DNA of 64,000 nucleotides from Catenulispora sp. MAP5-51 (GCF_041261205.1 NZ_JBGCCH010000016.1:62001-126000), one strand, 5' to 3'; positions 46,820 through 56,344 are shown, counted from the stretch's first letter. Notes: generated by a model from the letters alone, not told the origin. A program made the numbers and translations.

Positions 46820-46885
46820 CGATCGGGGGGCGATCCGGGGGCGATCGGGGGGCGATCGGGAGGTGATCGCGATGTGATCGGGATC
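46820..46885. repeat. Six 11-bp units with phased GATC
   Basis: Units such as cgatcgggggg place GATC at 46821, 46832, 46843, 46854, 46865 and 46876, exactly 11 bp apart, so on one face of the helix. It lies 125 bases upstream of the esterase gene and may be an operator array or a DNA-bending or iteron-like site. Confidence 0.85.
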
Positions 46886-47009
46886 GCAGCCCGCCGTCTT
46901 GTCTCATGAAGTTCTCATATGGGACAGTACCGACGATACCGCGCGAGGCTTCGAGACCGCGCCACCCGCGTCCCGCGAACGACCGCCCGCGTCCGGAAAG
47001 GTCCCTCCC

Positions 47010-48218
47010 ATGAGCTTGACCAGCACCACGCTGCTCATCCTCGCGGTGCTCCTGGCCCTGGCCGCGCCGGCCGCCACCTATGTGCTGTGGAACCGGGCCC
47101 GCGGCCCCCGCCCGGTGCGCGCCGCCACCCGCCTCGGCCTGATCGGCCTGTGCCAGGCCACCGTGCTGCTGCTGGTCGGCCTGCTGATCAACAACCACTA
47201 CAGCCTGTACGCGTCCTGGAGCGATCTGCTCGGCCAGGACGGCGGCGGACCGGTCGCCGTGCACCAGGCCACCCGCGCGGCCACCGACCTGAACCAGGAC
47301 GGCCGGAACCCCCAGCAGCCGCCCGGCTTCGGCGGCCCCGGCCAGGCCGCGCACGTGACCGCGCCGGACACCCGCAACACGCCGACCACACCGGACCCGC
47401 CCGCGCCGACCGGCCCCAAGGTCACGTTCGTCCCCGGCGGTCACGGCACCCAGGTCGCGGCGTTCCGCGGCCCGCTGTCCGGCATCGGCGGCAACGGCGA
47501 CGACGTGATGGTCTGGCTCCCGCCGCAGTACCACGACCCCGCGTACGCGAACACGCGCTTCCCGGTGGTCATGCTGTTCCCGGGCTACCCGGGCTCGGCG
47601 GCCGGCTGGTTCAGCGTCCTGGGCGGCGGCCAGGTCCTCGGGCAGATGCTGGCCCAGCAGAAGGCCACGCCCTTCGTCCTGGTCGCGGTGAACGTCAACC
47701 AGAACGGCCAGAACCTGAACTGCTCCAACATCCCCGGCGGGCCGCAGATGGCCACCTACATCGCCCAGGACGTCCGGACCATGATCGAGGCGAACTTCCA
47801 CGTGTCCGACCGCCGCACCGGCTGGGGCCTGATGGGCTTCTCCGACGGCGGGCTGTGCGCCGGCAAGCTGCTGCTGCAGTACCCGCAGGACTTCCGCTCG
47901 GCGGCGCAGATGGCCGGGGACTCCACCCCGGACGGCCGCCAGGTGGTGCGCGCCGGCACCGACTTCGTCGACCAGAACTCCACCCTGTGGCTGCTGACGC
48001 ACCGCCACCCGCCAGCGAACCTGCCGGTCAGCCTGCTGGCGGCGGTCTCCGACCAGGACACCGACTCGCTGCCGGTCGCCTTCCAGCTGCAGGCCACGGC
48101 GCCGGACATCGTGTCGGTGTCGGAGCACGCGCGCGGGGCGCACAATCCGGCGGTGTGGAAGAGCTGGCTGCCGGAGATGTACACCTGGCTGAGCCAGCAC
48201 CTCGACACGGTCGGGTAG
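47010..48218 (+). CDS. Membrane-anchored esterase (alpha/beta hydrolase, Esterase D/antigen 85-like)
   Basis: A 402-residue protein with two N-terminal membrane helices (TLLILAVLLALAAPAATYVL, LGLIGLCQATVLLLVGLLI), a Pro/Asp-rich linker, then an extracytoplasmic hydrolase domain from about residue 140. Motifs: VVMLFPGYPGSAAGW, nucleophile GFSDGGLCAGKLLLQ, acid likely in SDQDTDS, His in RGAHNPAVWKSW. This order fits the putative-esterase family that includes mycolyl-transferase-like proteins. ATG 47010 with GGAAAGG 9 bases upstream is chosen over 46899. Confidence 0.85.
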   Translation: MSLTSTTLLILAVLLALAAPAATYVLWNRARGPRPVRAATRLGLIGLCQATVLLLVGLLINNHYSLYASWSDLLGQDGGGPVAVHQATRAATDLNQDGRNPQQPPGFGGPGQAAHVTAPDTRNTPTTPDPPAPTGPKVTFVPGGHGTQVAAFRGPLSGIGGNGDDVMVWLPPQYHDPAYANTRFPVVMLFPGYPGSAAGWFSVLGGGQVLGQMLAQQKATPFVLVAVNVNQNGQNLNCSNIPGGPQMATYIAQDVRTMIEANFHVSDRRTGWGLMGFSDGGLCAGKLLLQYPQDFRSAAQMAGDSTPDGRQVVRAGTDFVDQNSTLWLLTHRHPPANLPVSLLAAVSDQDTDSLPVAFQLQATAPDIVSVSEHARGAHNPAVWKSWLPEMYTWLSQHLDTVG

Positions 48219-48245
48219 GCCGGTCGGGTAGGCCGGTCGGGTAGC
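48211..48245 (+). repeat. Three 13-bp units overlapping the esterase stop codon
   Basis: gtcgggtaggccg is repeated, and the first copy contains the stop TAG. A weak hairpin (48246-48252 with 48267-48273) follows, ending near the convergent acyl-CoA oxidase-like stop. Confidence 0.85.
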
Positions 48246-48274
48246 GGGCCGCCACGCTCAGGCTGCGCGGCCCA

Positions 48275-50188
48275 CTAGTCCGAAGAACCCGCCTCGAGCA
48301 TCGGCGCGGCCAGGTACTGCTCGGGAATAGCGAACGCGTCCACCAACGTCCGAGCATGCGGCCGCAGCACCGCGCACAGCTCGTTCACCGCGGCGATGAC
48401 CGCCTTCGACCGCGCGGCGCTCAGGCGTCCGTGCTCCAGGAACCAGGCGCGGTCGGCCTCGATGTTCGCCAGCGCGTACAGGTCGCAGACCCGCTCCAGC
48501 AGCGTCTTGGCATCCCCGTCCGGGCAATTGCTGATCGCGCGAACGAACGCCTCCAGCACCAGGCGGTCGACGTGGACCCGGCCCGCGCGCAGCACGTGGT
48601 CCTGCGCCGCGTTGAACACGCCGAAGGGGTCGTCGCCGGCCTTGCGCAGCCGGTCGGCGACGCCCCCGAGCACGTGCTGCTCGCGGTCCTCGAACAGCTT
48701 GAGCTGCCAGTCGCGGTCGAACAGCGCCTCGCGGTCGTCGCCCTCGGTGAGCCGGTCCAGGACCTTGCGCGCCGAGGTGCGCTCGGCCACCGCGCCGAGC
48801 ACGCGTTCGGCGGCGAAGCGGGCCGTGGCCAGCGGGCTCAGGTTCTGGAAGGCGTCCTTGTAGTCGGTGAGCAGGCCCTTGGCGACGAGCTGGAGCAGGA
48901 CCGTGTTGTCGCCTTCGAAGGTGGTGAACACGTCCGTGTCGGCCTTCAGCCCCGCCAGCAGGTTCTCGGCCAGGTAGCCGGCGCCGCCGCAGGCTTCGCG
49001 CGCGGCCTGGATCGCGGCGGTGGCGTGCCAGGTGTTGGCGACCTTCAGGCCGGCGGCGCGCGACTCCAGTTCGCGCTGCTGCTCCTCGGGCGCCTCGGAG
49101 GTGGTGTCGTGCAGCGCGGCGACCAGCTCGTCCTGGGCGAAGTGCAGCGCGTAGGACGTGGCCAGGGCCGGGAGCAGCTTGCGCTGGTGGGCCAGGTAGT
49201 CCAGGATCACCACCTCCTCGCCGTCCGGCTTGGCGAACTGCCGGCGCACTTCGGCGTAGCGGACGGCGAGCGCCAGCGCCCGCTTCGTCGCGCTCCCGGC
49301 GCTGCCGCCGACGCTGACGCGGCCGCGGATCAGCGTGCCGAGCATGGTGAAGAAGCGGCGGGCGTCGCCCTCGATCGGGCTGGAGTAGGTGCCGTCCGGG
49401 GCGACGTCGGCGAACCGGTTGAGCAGGGCTTCGCGCGGGACGCGGACGTGCTCGAAGGCCAGACGGCCGTTGTCGACGCCGTTGAGGCCGGCTTTGGGGC
49501 CGCAGTCCTCGATGACGACGCCCGGCGCCGCCTGGCCCCGGTCGTCGCGGATCGGGACCATGAAGGCGTGCACGCCGCGGGACTCGCCGCCGGTGACCAG
49601 CTGCGCGAACACCACGGCCGCGTGCCCGTCGCGCGCGGCGTTCCCGATGTACTCCTTGGTGGCGCCGCGGTCCGGGGTGTGGACGACGAACTCGGCGGTG
49701 TCCGGGTCGTAGGTCGCGGTGGTGCGCAGGTGCTGGACGTCCGAGCCGTGCCCGTGCTCGGTCATCGCGAAGCAGCCGAGCAGCTCCAGGTCCTTGATCC
49801 GCCGCAGGTAGCGCTCATGGTGCGGCGCGGTGCCCAGCAGCTGCACGGCCCCGCCGAACAGGCCCCACTGCACGCCGGCCTTGACCATCAGCGACAGGTC
49901 GCCGAAGCCCAGCATCTCGAAGGAGACGACCGAGCCGCCGATGTCGCCGCCGCCGCTGTAGGCCTTGTCGAAGCCCAGACCCGGCAGGTCGGTCGCGGCG
50001 AGCGTCGAGAGCTCGTCCAAGACTGTGCGCCGGTGGGCCTCCAGGTCCAGCCCGATCGGGTCCCGGTACGGCTGGACCGCCATGTGCGACCGGATGTCGG
50101 CGCGCAGGGCGGCCCAGCGTCCGTCCAGGACGGGGGTCAGGGTGTCCGGGTCGACGGCGGCGGGCACGGACGGCACGGACGAGGCCAT
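48275..50188 (-). CDS. Acyl-CoA oxidase/dehydrogenase-like flavoprotein
   Basis: A 637-residue enzyme, about 250 residues longer than simple acyl-CoA dehydrogenases and matching the peroxisomal acyl-CoA oxidase layout: N-terminal alpha and beta domains (GCFAMTEHGHGSDVQHLRTT for flavin/substrate binding), C-terminal alpha domain with ACGGAGYL and FEGDNTVLLQ, whose Glu is the expected catalytic base, then an extra helical domain. It would oxidise long or branched acyl-CoA to the 2-enoyl form. ATG start with GGAGCA nearby. Confidence 0.9.
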   Translation of the reverse strand: MASSVPSVPAAVDPDTLTPVLDGRWAALRADIRSHMAVQPYRDPIGLDLEAHRRTVLDELSTLAATDLPGLGFDKAYSGGGDIGGSVVSFEMLGFGDLSLMVKAGVQWGLFGGAVQLLGTAPHHERYLRRIKDLELLGCFAMTEHGHGSDVQHLRTTATYDPDTAEFVVHTPDRGATKEYIGNAARDGHAAVVFAQLVTGGESRGVHAFMVPIRDDRGQAAPGVVIEDCGPKAGLNGVDNGRLAFEHVRVPREALLNRFADVAPDGTYSSPIEGDARRFFTMLGTLIRGRVSVGGSAGSATKRALALAVRYAEVRRQFAKPDGEEVVILDYLAHQRKLLPALATSYALHFAQDELVAALHDTTSEAPEEQQRELESRAAGLKVANTWHATAAIQAAREACGGAGYLAENLLAGLKADTDVFTTFEGDNTVLLQLVAKGLLTDYKDAFQNLSPLATARFAAERVLGAVAERTSARKVLDRLTEGDDREALFDRDWQLKLFEDREQHVLGGVADRLRKAGDDPFGVFNAAQDHVLRAGRVHVDRLVLEAFVRAISNCPDGDAKTLLERVCDLYALANIEADRAWFLEHGRLSAARSKAVIAAVNELCAVLRPHARTLVDAFAIPEQYLAAPMLEAGSSD

Positions 50189-50288
50189 GGGCTGCTCCTG
50201 GCGGTGTGGCAGGGCAGCCAGGCCGCCCCGGGGTTTCAGATGTCTCGGTTATGGATGTCCCGGCCGTGGATGTCGCGGGCTGCCTCGG

Positions 50289-50579
50289 TCACGGCCCGGC
50301 CGGGCTCGGCTCGGGTTCCGGCAGCGGATCGGGGGAGGGAACCGGGGACGGGCCGGGCGGCGTGGGCTCGGGGAACGGCTTCGGCGGCCCGGGCTTCGGC
50401 GTGGGCGTCGGCGGCCCAGGCCTCGGCCCGGGCGTCGGCGGCTGGGGGCCGGGACCCGGAGGGGTCGGGACCGGCATCGGGGGCGTGGGAGCCGGGACCG
50501 GGGGCGGCGGGATGGTGTCCGCGACGGGGTTTCCGGTCGGCCCTGTCGTAGTAGCTGTCGTCGCTGTCGCGACAAGCAT
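50289..50579 (-). CDS. Small proline-rich protein (96 aa)
   Basis: A 96-residue protein: a short Thr/Ala head (MLVATATTATTTGPTGNPVA) followed by some 70 residues dominated by PxP, GPxP and PEPxP motifs. GGAGGAGGACG before the ATG is one of the strongest ribosome sites in the window. No signal peptide or membrane span. Function unknown; extended polyproline II structure is likely. It lies between the acyl-CoA oxidase-like gene and the second YihY gene, in the same direction. Confidence 0.65.
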   Translation of the reverse strand: MLVATATTATTTGPTGNPVADTIPPPPVPAPTPPMPVPTPPGPGPQPPTPGPRPGPPTPTPKPGPPKPFPEPTPPGPSPVPSPDPLPEPEPSPAGP

Positions 50580-50686
50580 GGTCGTCCTCCTCCGCGAGTT
50601 CGTACCTCGAAGGCAATCGAAGGCAATCGACGGCAATCGACGGCATCGACGGCATCGGGTGCGATGTCTGGTCCGTCTGCCCGCGA

Positions 50687-51568
50687 TCACTCCGGTGAAA
50701 CGGTCTTCCGCCCGAACGAGTAGTACCGCCCGACCAGCGCGCCGCCGAAGACCACGAACCCCACGCCGATCAGCCAGGACAGCACCACCAGCACGACGCC
50801 GACCGAGCCGAAGTCGCGCGAGCTCGAGGTGATCATCGGGTTGAACACCAGGGTCGAGAAGGCCCGCAGCCCGCTGAGTCCCACGACGGTCGCCGCGGCG
50901 CCGGGCAGCAGCCGGATCCACGGCACGTGGCCGGCGAGCAGGAAGTGCTGCCCCCACCAGAAGAAGAGCAGCCCGACCGTCACGAAGACCACGATCCGGC
51001 CCGCCGACTGCAGCGGACCGTGCCCGAGCAGGACGCCGCTCTCCACCTCGAAGAGGAGGTAGCCGATCATCGCGGCCAGGTAGACCGTCCGGCGCCATAC
51101 GTGCCACATCATCTGCCGCCACGTCGGCACGGGCAGCTCCCAGATCCGCTGGTAGCCGAGCTGGACGTCGGTCGCGAAGGCGAGCCCGAACGCCGCCAGC
51201 AGGGCCAGGCTGAACGCGCCGGTCTGCTGGGCCGCCACGTGGTGGTCCGAGAACAGCCGCAGCACCGGCGCGGCCGTGGAGCGGGGAAGGCCCATGCCGT
51301 CGGCGACCCACTCGCCGAACCCCTGCTGGGAGGACGGCGCCACCGCGGCCACGACCACGAGCAGCGGCACCAGCGCGACCACGCCGAGGGTCGCGAAGGC
51401 CATGGACCGCCGCATCAGTTCCACTCGGATGCCGCCGCGCCACACGTCGGCGACGAACCCGCGGCGGCATCGGGCCAGCCACCGCGCGCACCTGCCCGCC
51501 GGAAGCCTGACGGCGGAGCCGCCTTCCACCGTGTCCTCACCGCCTATGCGATTCACCCGCTTTGTCAC
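50687..51568 (-). CDS. YihY/BrkB-family membrane protein (copy 2)
   Basis: A 293-residue paralogue of the protein at 29664-30485, sharing VELMRRSMAFATLG, WVADGMGLP/WIADGMGLP, LLFFWWGQ-FLLAG and the C-terminal VLSWLIGVGFVVFGGALVGR-type segment. About six membrane helices. GTG start with GAGGCGA upstream. Cellular role unknown. Confidence 0.87.
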   Translation of the reverse strand: MTKRVNRIGGEDTVEGGSAVRLPAGRCARWLARCRRGFVADVWRGGIRVELMRRSMAFATLGVVALVPLLVVVAAVAPSSQQGFGEWVADGMGLPRSTAAPVLRLFSDHHVAAQQTGAFSLALLAAFGLAFATDVQLGYQRIWELPVPTWRQMMWHVWRRTVYLAAMIGYLLFEVESGVLLGHGPLQSAGRIVVFVTVGLLFFWWGQHFLLAGHVPWIRLLPGAAATVVGLSGLRAFSTLVFNPMITSSSRDFGSVGVVLVVLSWLIGVGFVVFGGALVGRYYSFGRKTVSPE

Positions 51569-51638
51569 GAAAGTCGCCTCATAACCAGCATGACGCCTTT
51601 CAACCCCGGCGGCCGCCGGTCAGCGGGGATCCGTCGCC

Positions 51639-52460
<822 letters not shown>

Positions 52461-52489
52461 GGTGGCCTCGTACCCGGGATCGGCACCTG

Positions 52490-53677
52490 TCAGCCGTTGC
52501 GCAGCGCGAACGGGTTGTACTGCGGCGCGGTGGAGGTCCCGGAGTCGGAGTAGCCCACCGCGTGCACGATCGAGGCGCCCGGGGCCGTGGCGACTCCGCT
52601 CAGCGTGGTCGGCAGTCCGGCGGCGTCGGGGCTGGCCACGACGCTCCAGCTGCTGCCGTTCCACTGCTCGGTCAGGGTCTGGCGCCGGGTCGTGCCGGGG
52701 ACGACGTCGTCGCCGACCGCCCAGACGTCGTTCGCGGCGTTGGCGGTGGTGACCGAGTGCAGGAGGGGGTCCGTGCCGACGTTCGGGCTCGGGACCTTGC
52801 TCCAGGAGGTACCGTTCCAGTGCTCGATCAGAGTGCTGTAGCTGCCGATGGAGTCGACGACACCGGCCGTGCCGACCGCCCAGACGTCGGTCGGGCTGTT
52901 CGCCTTCAGGCCGTACAGGGTGTCGACGGCGTTGACGTCGCTGCTGCCGACCGGGGGCATCGGCACGAGGCTCCACGAGGTGCCGTTCCAGTGCACTGAG
53001 TACGGCTCGTTCTGGTAGGCGTTCGCACCGATCTGCTCCAGGGCCGAGCCGACCATCCACACGTCGTTCGGCCCGTCGGCGGAGACGGCACCGAGCGTGG
53101 CGCCCATGTTGTTGTTGGCCGGCTGCGGCGGCGAGAAGTTCGTCCACGCGGTCCCGTCCCAGTGCGCCGCCTGCCCGTTGTGGGTGTAGCTGCCGAACGC
53201 GTAGGCGTCGGTGGGGCTGATGTCGGCGACGCCGAGGACTTCGGTGGAACCCAGGGCACTGATGTTCACGGTGCTCCACGCGGTGCCGTTCCAGTGCAGG
53301 GCCAGCGGCAGGAACTGGTAACGCTGCTGCCGCATCTCGCCCACGGCCCAGGCGTCACCGGGCCCGCTGGCGCTCACAGCGTCCAGCCCGGAGGTCGGAT
53401 CGGCGATGGCCGGCACCGCGGACTGGTTCCAGGCGCCGCCGTCCCAGTGGTCGATCAGGACCTTGGATCCCAGGTTGGTGTTCACCGCGCCGCCCTGACT
53501 GCCGACGGCCCAGGCGTCGGTGTCGGACGTCGAGGCCGCCGCGACCAGGAACGCGTTCTGCCCGGTCGGCGGCGCCGCGACGACCGCCCAGCCGCTTCCG
53601 GCCGCACTGGCCGGGCCGGCGGCCAGGATCAGGGCGGCCGCGGCGGCGACGCCCGCGTTCATGCGCAACAGGTTCAT
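52490..53677 (-). CDS. Secreted beta-propeller-like repeat protein
   Basis: A 395-residue exported protein with signal peptide (MNLLRMNAGVAAAAALILAA, cleavage after ASA). It has six to seven repeats built from D(V/A)WAVG and HWNGT(S/A)WS phrases spaced about 50-60 residues, as in a beta-propeller. No catalytic motif seen. GGGGAAACG precedes the ATG. Stop is 29 bases before the methyltransferase start, so the two may be co-transcribed. Confidence 0.82.
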   Translation of the reverse strand: MNLLRMNAGVAAAAALILAAGPASAAGSGWAVVAAPPTGQNAFLVAAASTSDTDAWAVGSQGGAVNTNLGSKVLIDHWDGGAWNQSAVPAIADPTSGLDAVSASGPGDAWAVGEMRQQRYQFLPLALHWNGTAWSTVNISALGSTEVLGVADISPTDAYAFGSYTHNGQAAHWDGTAWTNFSPPQPANNNMGATLGAVSADGPNDVWMVGSALEQIGANAYQNEPYSVHWNGTSWSLVPMPPVGSSDVNAVDTLYGLKANSPTDVWAVGTAGVVDSIGSYSTLIEHWNGTSWSKVPSPNVGTDPLLHSVTTANAANDVWAVGDDVVPGTTRRQTLTEQWNGSSWSVVASPDAAGLPTTLSGVATAPGASIVHAVGYSDSGTSTAPQYNPFALRNG

Positions 53678-53784
53678 CGTTTCCCCTTCGTGCCGGAGGT
53701 GACTTCCGGGGTGAAACGGCGGAGCGGTGCGAGCGGTTCGGGGATCCGGGGAAACTTTCGCAGAACTCTGACTATCATGCGGGC

Positions 53785-54159
53785 GTGGACGAACCCATCG
53801 CGGACGCGCTCGACATGGCGTTGTCGAACACCGGCCGGTCCGGACGGTGGCAGACGCCCCGCGGCGGGGTGATCCGCAGCGGCCACCTGGAGATCGTGAT
53901 CGATCGGCTGCTGCGGATCAGCCGGCGGGAACAGACCGTCCACCGGCTGGAGATCAAAACCGTCACCGGCCTCGCCTTCCGCTCCGAGGGCGGGACGCTC
54001 GCCCTGGTCTGCACGCGCCGGCGCCGACCGCCGCGACGCCTCCTGGACGCGGCCGACCTCTCCCCGGCCGAATGGGCCCTGTTCGCCGAGTTGATCGCCG
54101 AGGTGACGTACCACCGGCTGACCCTGGACGGACCCTTCTTGCGCATCGACGTCCCCTGA
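53785..54159 (+). CDS. Hypothetical protein
   Basis: A 124-residue protein, no recognised family. Predicted mixed alpha/beta (VIRSGHLEIVIDRLLRISRR) with a basic middle (CTRRRRPPRRLL). GTG 53785; ATG 53815 is an alternative. Divergent from the beta-propeller gene and 14 bases before the P450 remnant. Confidence 0.6.
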   Translation: MDEPIADALDMALSNTGRSGRWQTPRGGVIRSGHLEIVIDRLLRISRREQTVHRLEIKTVTGLAFRSEGGTLALVCTRRRRPPRRLLDAADLSPAEWALFAELIAEVTYHRLTLDGPFLRIDVP

Positions 54160-54173
54160 TTACCGTGAGTCGC

Positions 54174-54606
54174 ATGACTGACACCGCTCCGGCCGCGGGC
54201 CTGCCGGACTTCCCGTTCCCGAGCCACTCGCTCACCCCGCCGGCCGAATACGCCGAGCGCCGGGCCGCGTGCCCGTTCGGGCAGGTGCGGCTGCCCAGCG
54301 GCGATCCGGCGATCCTGCTGGTGACCTACCGGGACGTGGCCGCGGCGATGGCCGATCCGCGGCTGTCGCACGATCTGACCGGGCCCGACCATCGACTTCG
54401 AGCGGGACGCGCCGCCGACGCTGATATTCGGCGGCGGCCCGCACTACTGCCTGGGCGCGCATCTGGCCAAGGCCGAACTGACCGTCGGGCTGGCGACGCT
54501 GCTCCGGCGGCTGCCGGGTCTGCGGATGACGGTCTCCCGCGACGAGCTGCGGTTCAGCGGCGGCGAGATCGTCGGCTCGATGATCGCCCTGCCGGTCGCC
54601 TGGTGA
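54174..54606 (+). pseudogene. Cytochrome P450 with large internal deletion and frameshift
   Basis: The first 72 codons are a normal P450 N-terminus (FPFPSHSLTPPAEYAERRAA, LLVTYRDVAAAMADPRLSHD). At about 54388-54392 the reading jumps by +1 into IDFERDAPPTLIFGGGPHYC LGAHLA, the heme-ligand loop, and continues to a normal C-terminus (SGGEIVGSMIALPVAW). Roughly 250 residues including the I-helix and ExxR are missing, so no functional enzyme can be made. The 5' and 3' ends look intact, pointing to one deletion event. Confidence 0.9.
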
Positions 54607-54673
54607 GCCGCCGCCCGCCCCGCCCCACATGCCCGACATGCGCGGGGCAGCGCGGCCGGGCAGAATCTCGGGT

Positions 54674-55273
54674 ATGGCGATCGTCTCGCGGGGCTTCCAG
54701 GGCCGGCGGCGGCCCTCGGACCACCGCCTGCCCCCGGGGCAGTACGAGACGGTGGACTTCCCCGTGCTCTCGGCCGGCCCCACACCGCGGGTCGACCGCG
54801 ACACCTGGCGGTTCAGCGTCGTCACCGAGGGCGGCGAGCGCCACAGCTGGACCTGGCCGCAGCTGATGGCGCTGCCGGCCGAGCGGCCGGTGGTGGACCT
54901 GCACTGCGTGACCAAGTGGTCGAAGTTCGGCACCGCCTGGCAGGGCGTCTCGCTGGACATGCTGCTGGCTCAGATCCACACCGAGGCCGAGTTCGCGCTC
55001 GTCCACGCCTACGGCGGCTACACCACGAACCTGCCGCTGAAGGACCTGCTCGACGGCCAGGCGTGGATCGCGTACGGCTACGACGGCCGGGACCTGACCC
55101 CCGAGCACGGCGGTCCGGCCCGGCTGCTGGTGCCGCACCTGTACCTGTGGAAGTCGGCCAAGTGGGTGCGCGGCATCCAGCTGCTGGTCCGGGACGAGCC
55201 CGGGTTCTGGGAGAGCGCGGGCTATCACGACTATGGGGACCCATGGCGCGAGCAGCGGTATCAGGGCGACTAG
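54674..55273 (+). CDS. Sulfite oxidase-like molybdopterin oxidoreductase
   Basis: A 199-residue protein made only of the Mo-cofactor domain. The Mo-ligating Cys lies in VVDLHCVTKWSKFGTAWQGV (about residue 80); HAYGGYTTNLPLKDLLDG and PHLYLWKSAKWVRGIQLL are family landmarks. No signal peptide and no heme domain, unlike eukaryotic sulfite oxidase. ATG 54674 gives MAIVSRGFQG; an upstream ATG at 54629 has no better RBS. Its end overlaps the flavin reductase by 31 bases, which suggests they work together. Confidence 0.9.
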   Translation: MAIVSRGFQGRRRPSDHRLPPGQYETVDFPVLSAGPTPRVDRDTWRFSVVTEGGERHSWTWPQLMALPAERPVVDLHCVTKWSKFGTAWQGVSLDMLLAQIHTEAEFALVHAYGGYTTNLPLKDLLDGQAWIAYGYDGRDLTPEHGGPARLLVPHLYLWKSAKWVRGIQLLVRDEPGFWESAGYHDYGDPWREQRYQGD

Positions 55274-56010
55274 GCGAGCGGCTGCGCTGGCGGGTCGCGA
55301 CGCTGGTCGGGCAGCGTGAGGAGACCCCGACCACGCGCACGCTGGTGCTCGACGTGCCGGGCTGGCCGGGGCACCTGGCCGGCCAGCACGTGGACGTGCG
55401 GCTGACCGCCGAGGACGGCTACAGCACGCAGCGCAGCTACTCCATCGCCTCGGCGCCCGACGGCGCGCTGCTGGAGCTCACCGTGCAGCAGGTCTCCGAC
55501 GGGGAGGTGTCGCCGTACCTGGCCCACGACCTGCTCGCCGGCGATCTGCTGGAGCTGCGCGGCCCGGTCGGCGGCTGGTTCGTGTGGCGGCCGGACCAGA
55601 CCGAGCCGGTGCTGCTGGTGGCCGGCGGATCCGGGATCGTGCCTTTGATGGCGATGATCCGGGCGCGGCGGCAGTTGCAGATGCAGCTCGGCCCGATGGC
55701 GCCGTTCCGGCTGCTGTACTCGGTGCGCTCTCCGGCCGACCGGATGTACCTCGCCGAGTTGCAGGCCCACGATCCGGGGTTGGACGTGCACTTCCTCTAC
55801 ACGCGCCAGGCGCCGGAAGGCTGGCAGCGTCCTCCGCGCCGGCTCGCCGAGGCGGATCTGGCGGCGGTCGCCTGGCCGCCGTCGGCCCAGCCGACCAGCT
55901 ACGTGTGCGGCCCGACCGGGTTCGTCGAGCACGCCGCGGATCTGTTGGTGGGCCTGGGCCAGGCGCCGGACCGGATCCGGACCGAACGCTTCGGCCCGAC
56001 AGGAGGCTGA
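55243..56010 (+). CDS. Ferredoxin-NADP reductase-like flavoprotein
   Basis: A 255-residue FAD/NAD(P) oxidoreductase without an iron-sulfur domain. FAD motif QRSYSIASAP, pyridine-nucleotide motif VAGGSGIVPLMAMIRAR and C-terminal CGPTGFVEHAADLL. The ATG lies within the molybdo-oxidoreductase gene. It probably hands electrons from NAD(P)H to that protein or the reverse. Confidence 0.9.
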   Translation: MARAAVSGRLGERLRWRVATLVGQREETPTTRTLVLDVPGWPGHLAGQHVDVRLTAEDGYSTQRSYSIASAPDGALLELTVQQVSDGEVSPYLAHDLLAGDLLELRGPVGGWFVWRPDQTEPVLLVAGGSGIVPLMAMIRARRQLQMQLGPMAPFRLLYSVRSPADRMYLAELQAHDPGLDVHFLYTRQAPEGWQRPPRRLAEADLAAVAWPPSAQPTSYVCGPTGFVEHAADLLVGLGQAPDRIRTERFGPTGG

Positions 56011-56012
56011 CG

Positions 56013-56312
56013 ATGTCCGAGGACGGCTACCCGGACGGTGGCTACGACGACGGCGACTACGAGGACGGCAACGCCCTGGCCGGTCCGCTGTCGGAGATCT
56101 TCGCGGTCGACGTGGTCTCGGCGCAGGGGCGCTGCACCGGCTGCGGCACGACCGGGCCGATCGCGCAGCTGCGGGTGTACGGGCCGGGACCGGGACTGGT
56201 GGCGCGGTGCCCGGCGTGCGGCCAGGTCGTGATGCGGTACGTGCGCGGAACGGATTCGGCGTGGCTGGATCTGCGTGGAACGGTGAGTCTGCACATCGAT
56301 CTGTCCGAGTAA
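56013..56312 (+). CDS. Zinc-ribbon protein (DUF6510-like)
   Basis: A 99-residue protein with an acidic head (YPDGGYDDGDYEDGNALAGP) and two CxxC pairs (RCTGCGTTG, RCPACGQVV) forming a zinc ribbon. AGGAGG lies upstream and the ATG is 2 bases after the reductase stop, so it is the third member of this operon. I believe it matches DUF6510, which I remember beside such reductases, but could not check. Confidence 0.8.
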   Translation: MSEDGYPDGGYDDGDYEDGNALAGPLSEIFAVDVVSAQGRCTGCGTTGPIAQLRVYGPGPGLVARCPACGQVVMRYVRGTDSAWLDLRGTVSLHIDLSE

Positions 56313-56344
56313 CCCAGAGTAACTCAGAGCTCTGAAATCTATTA

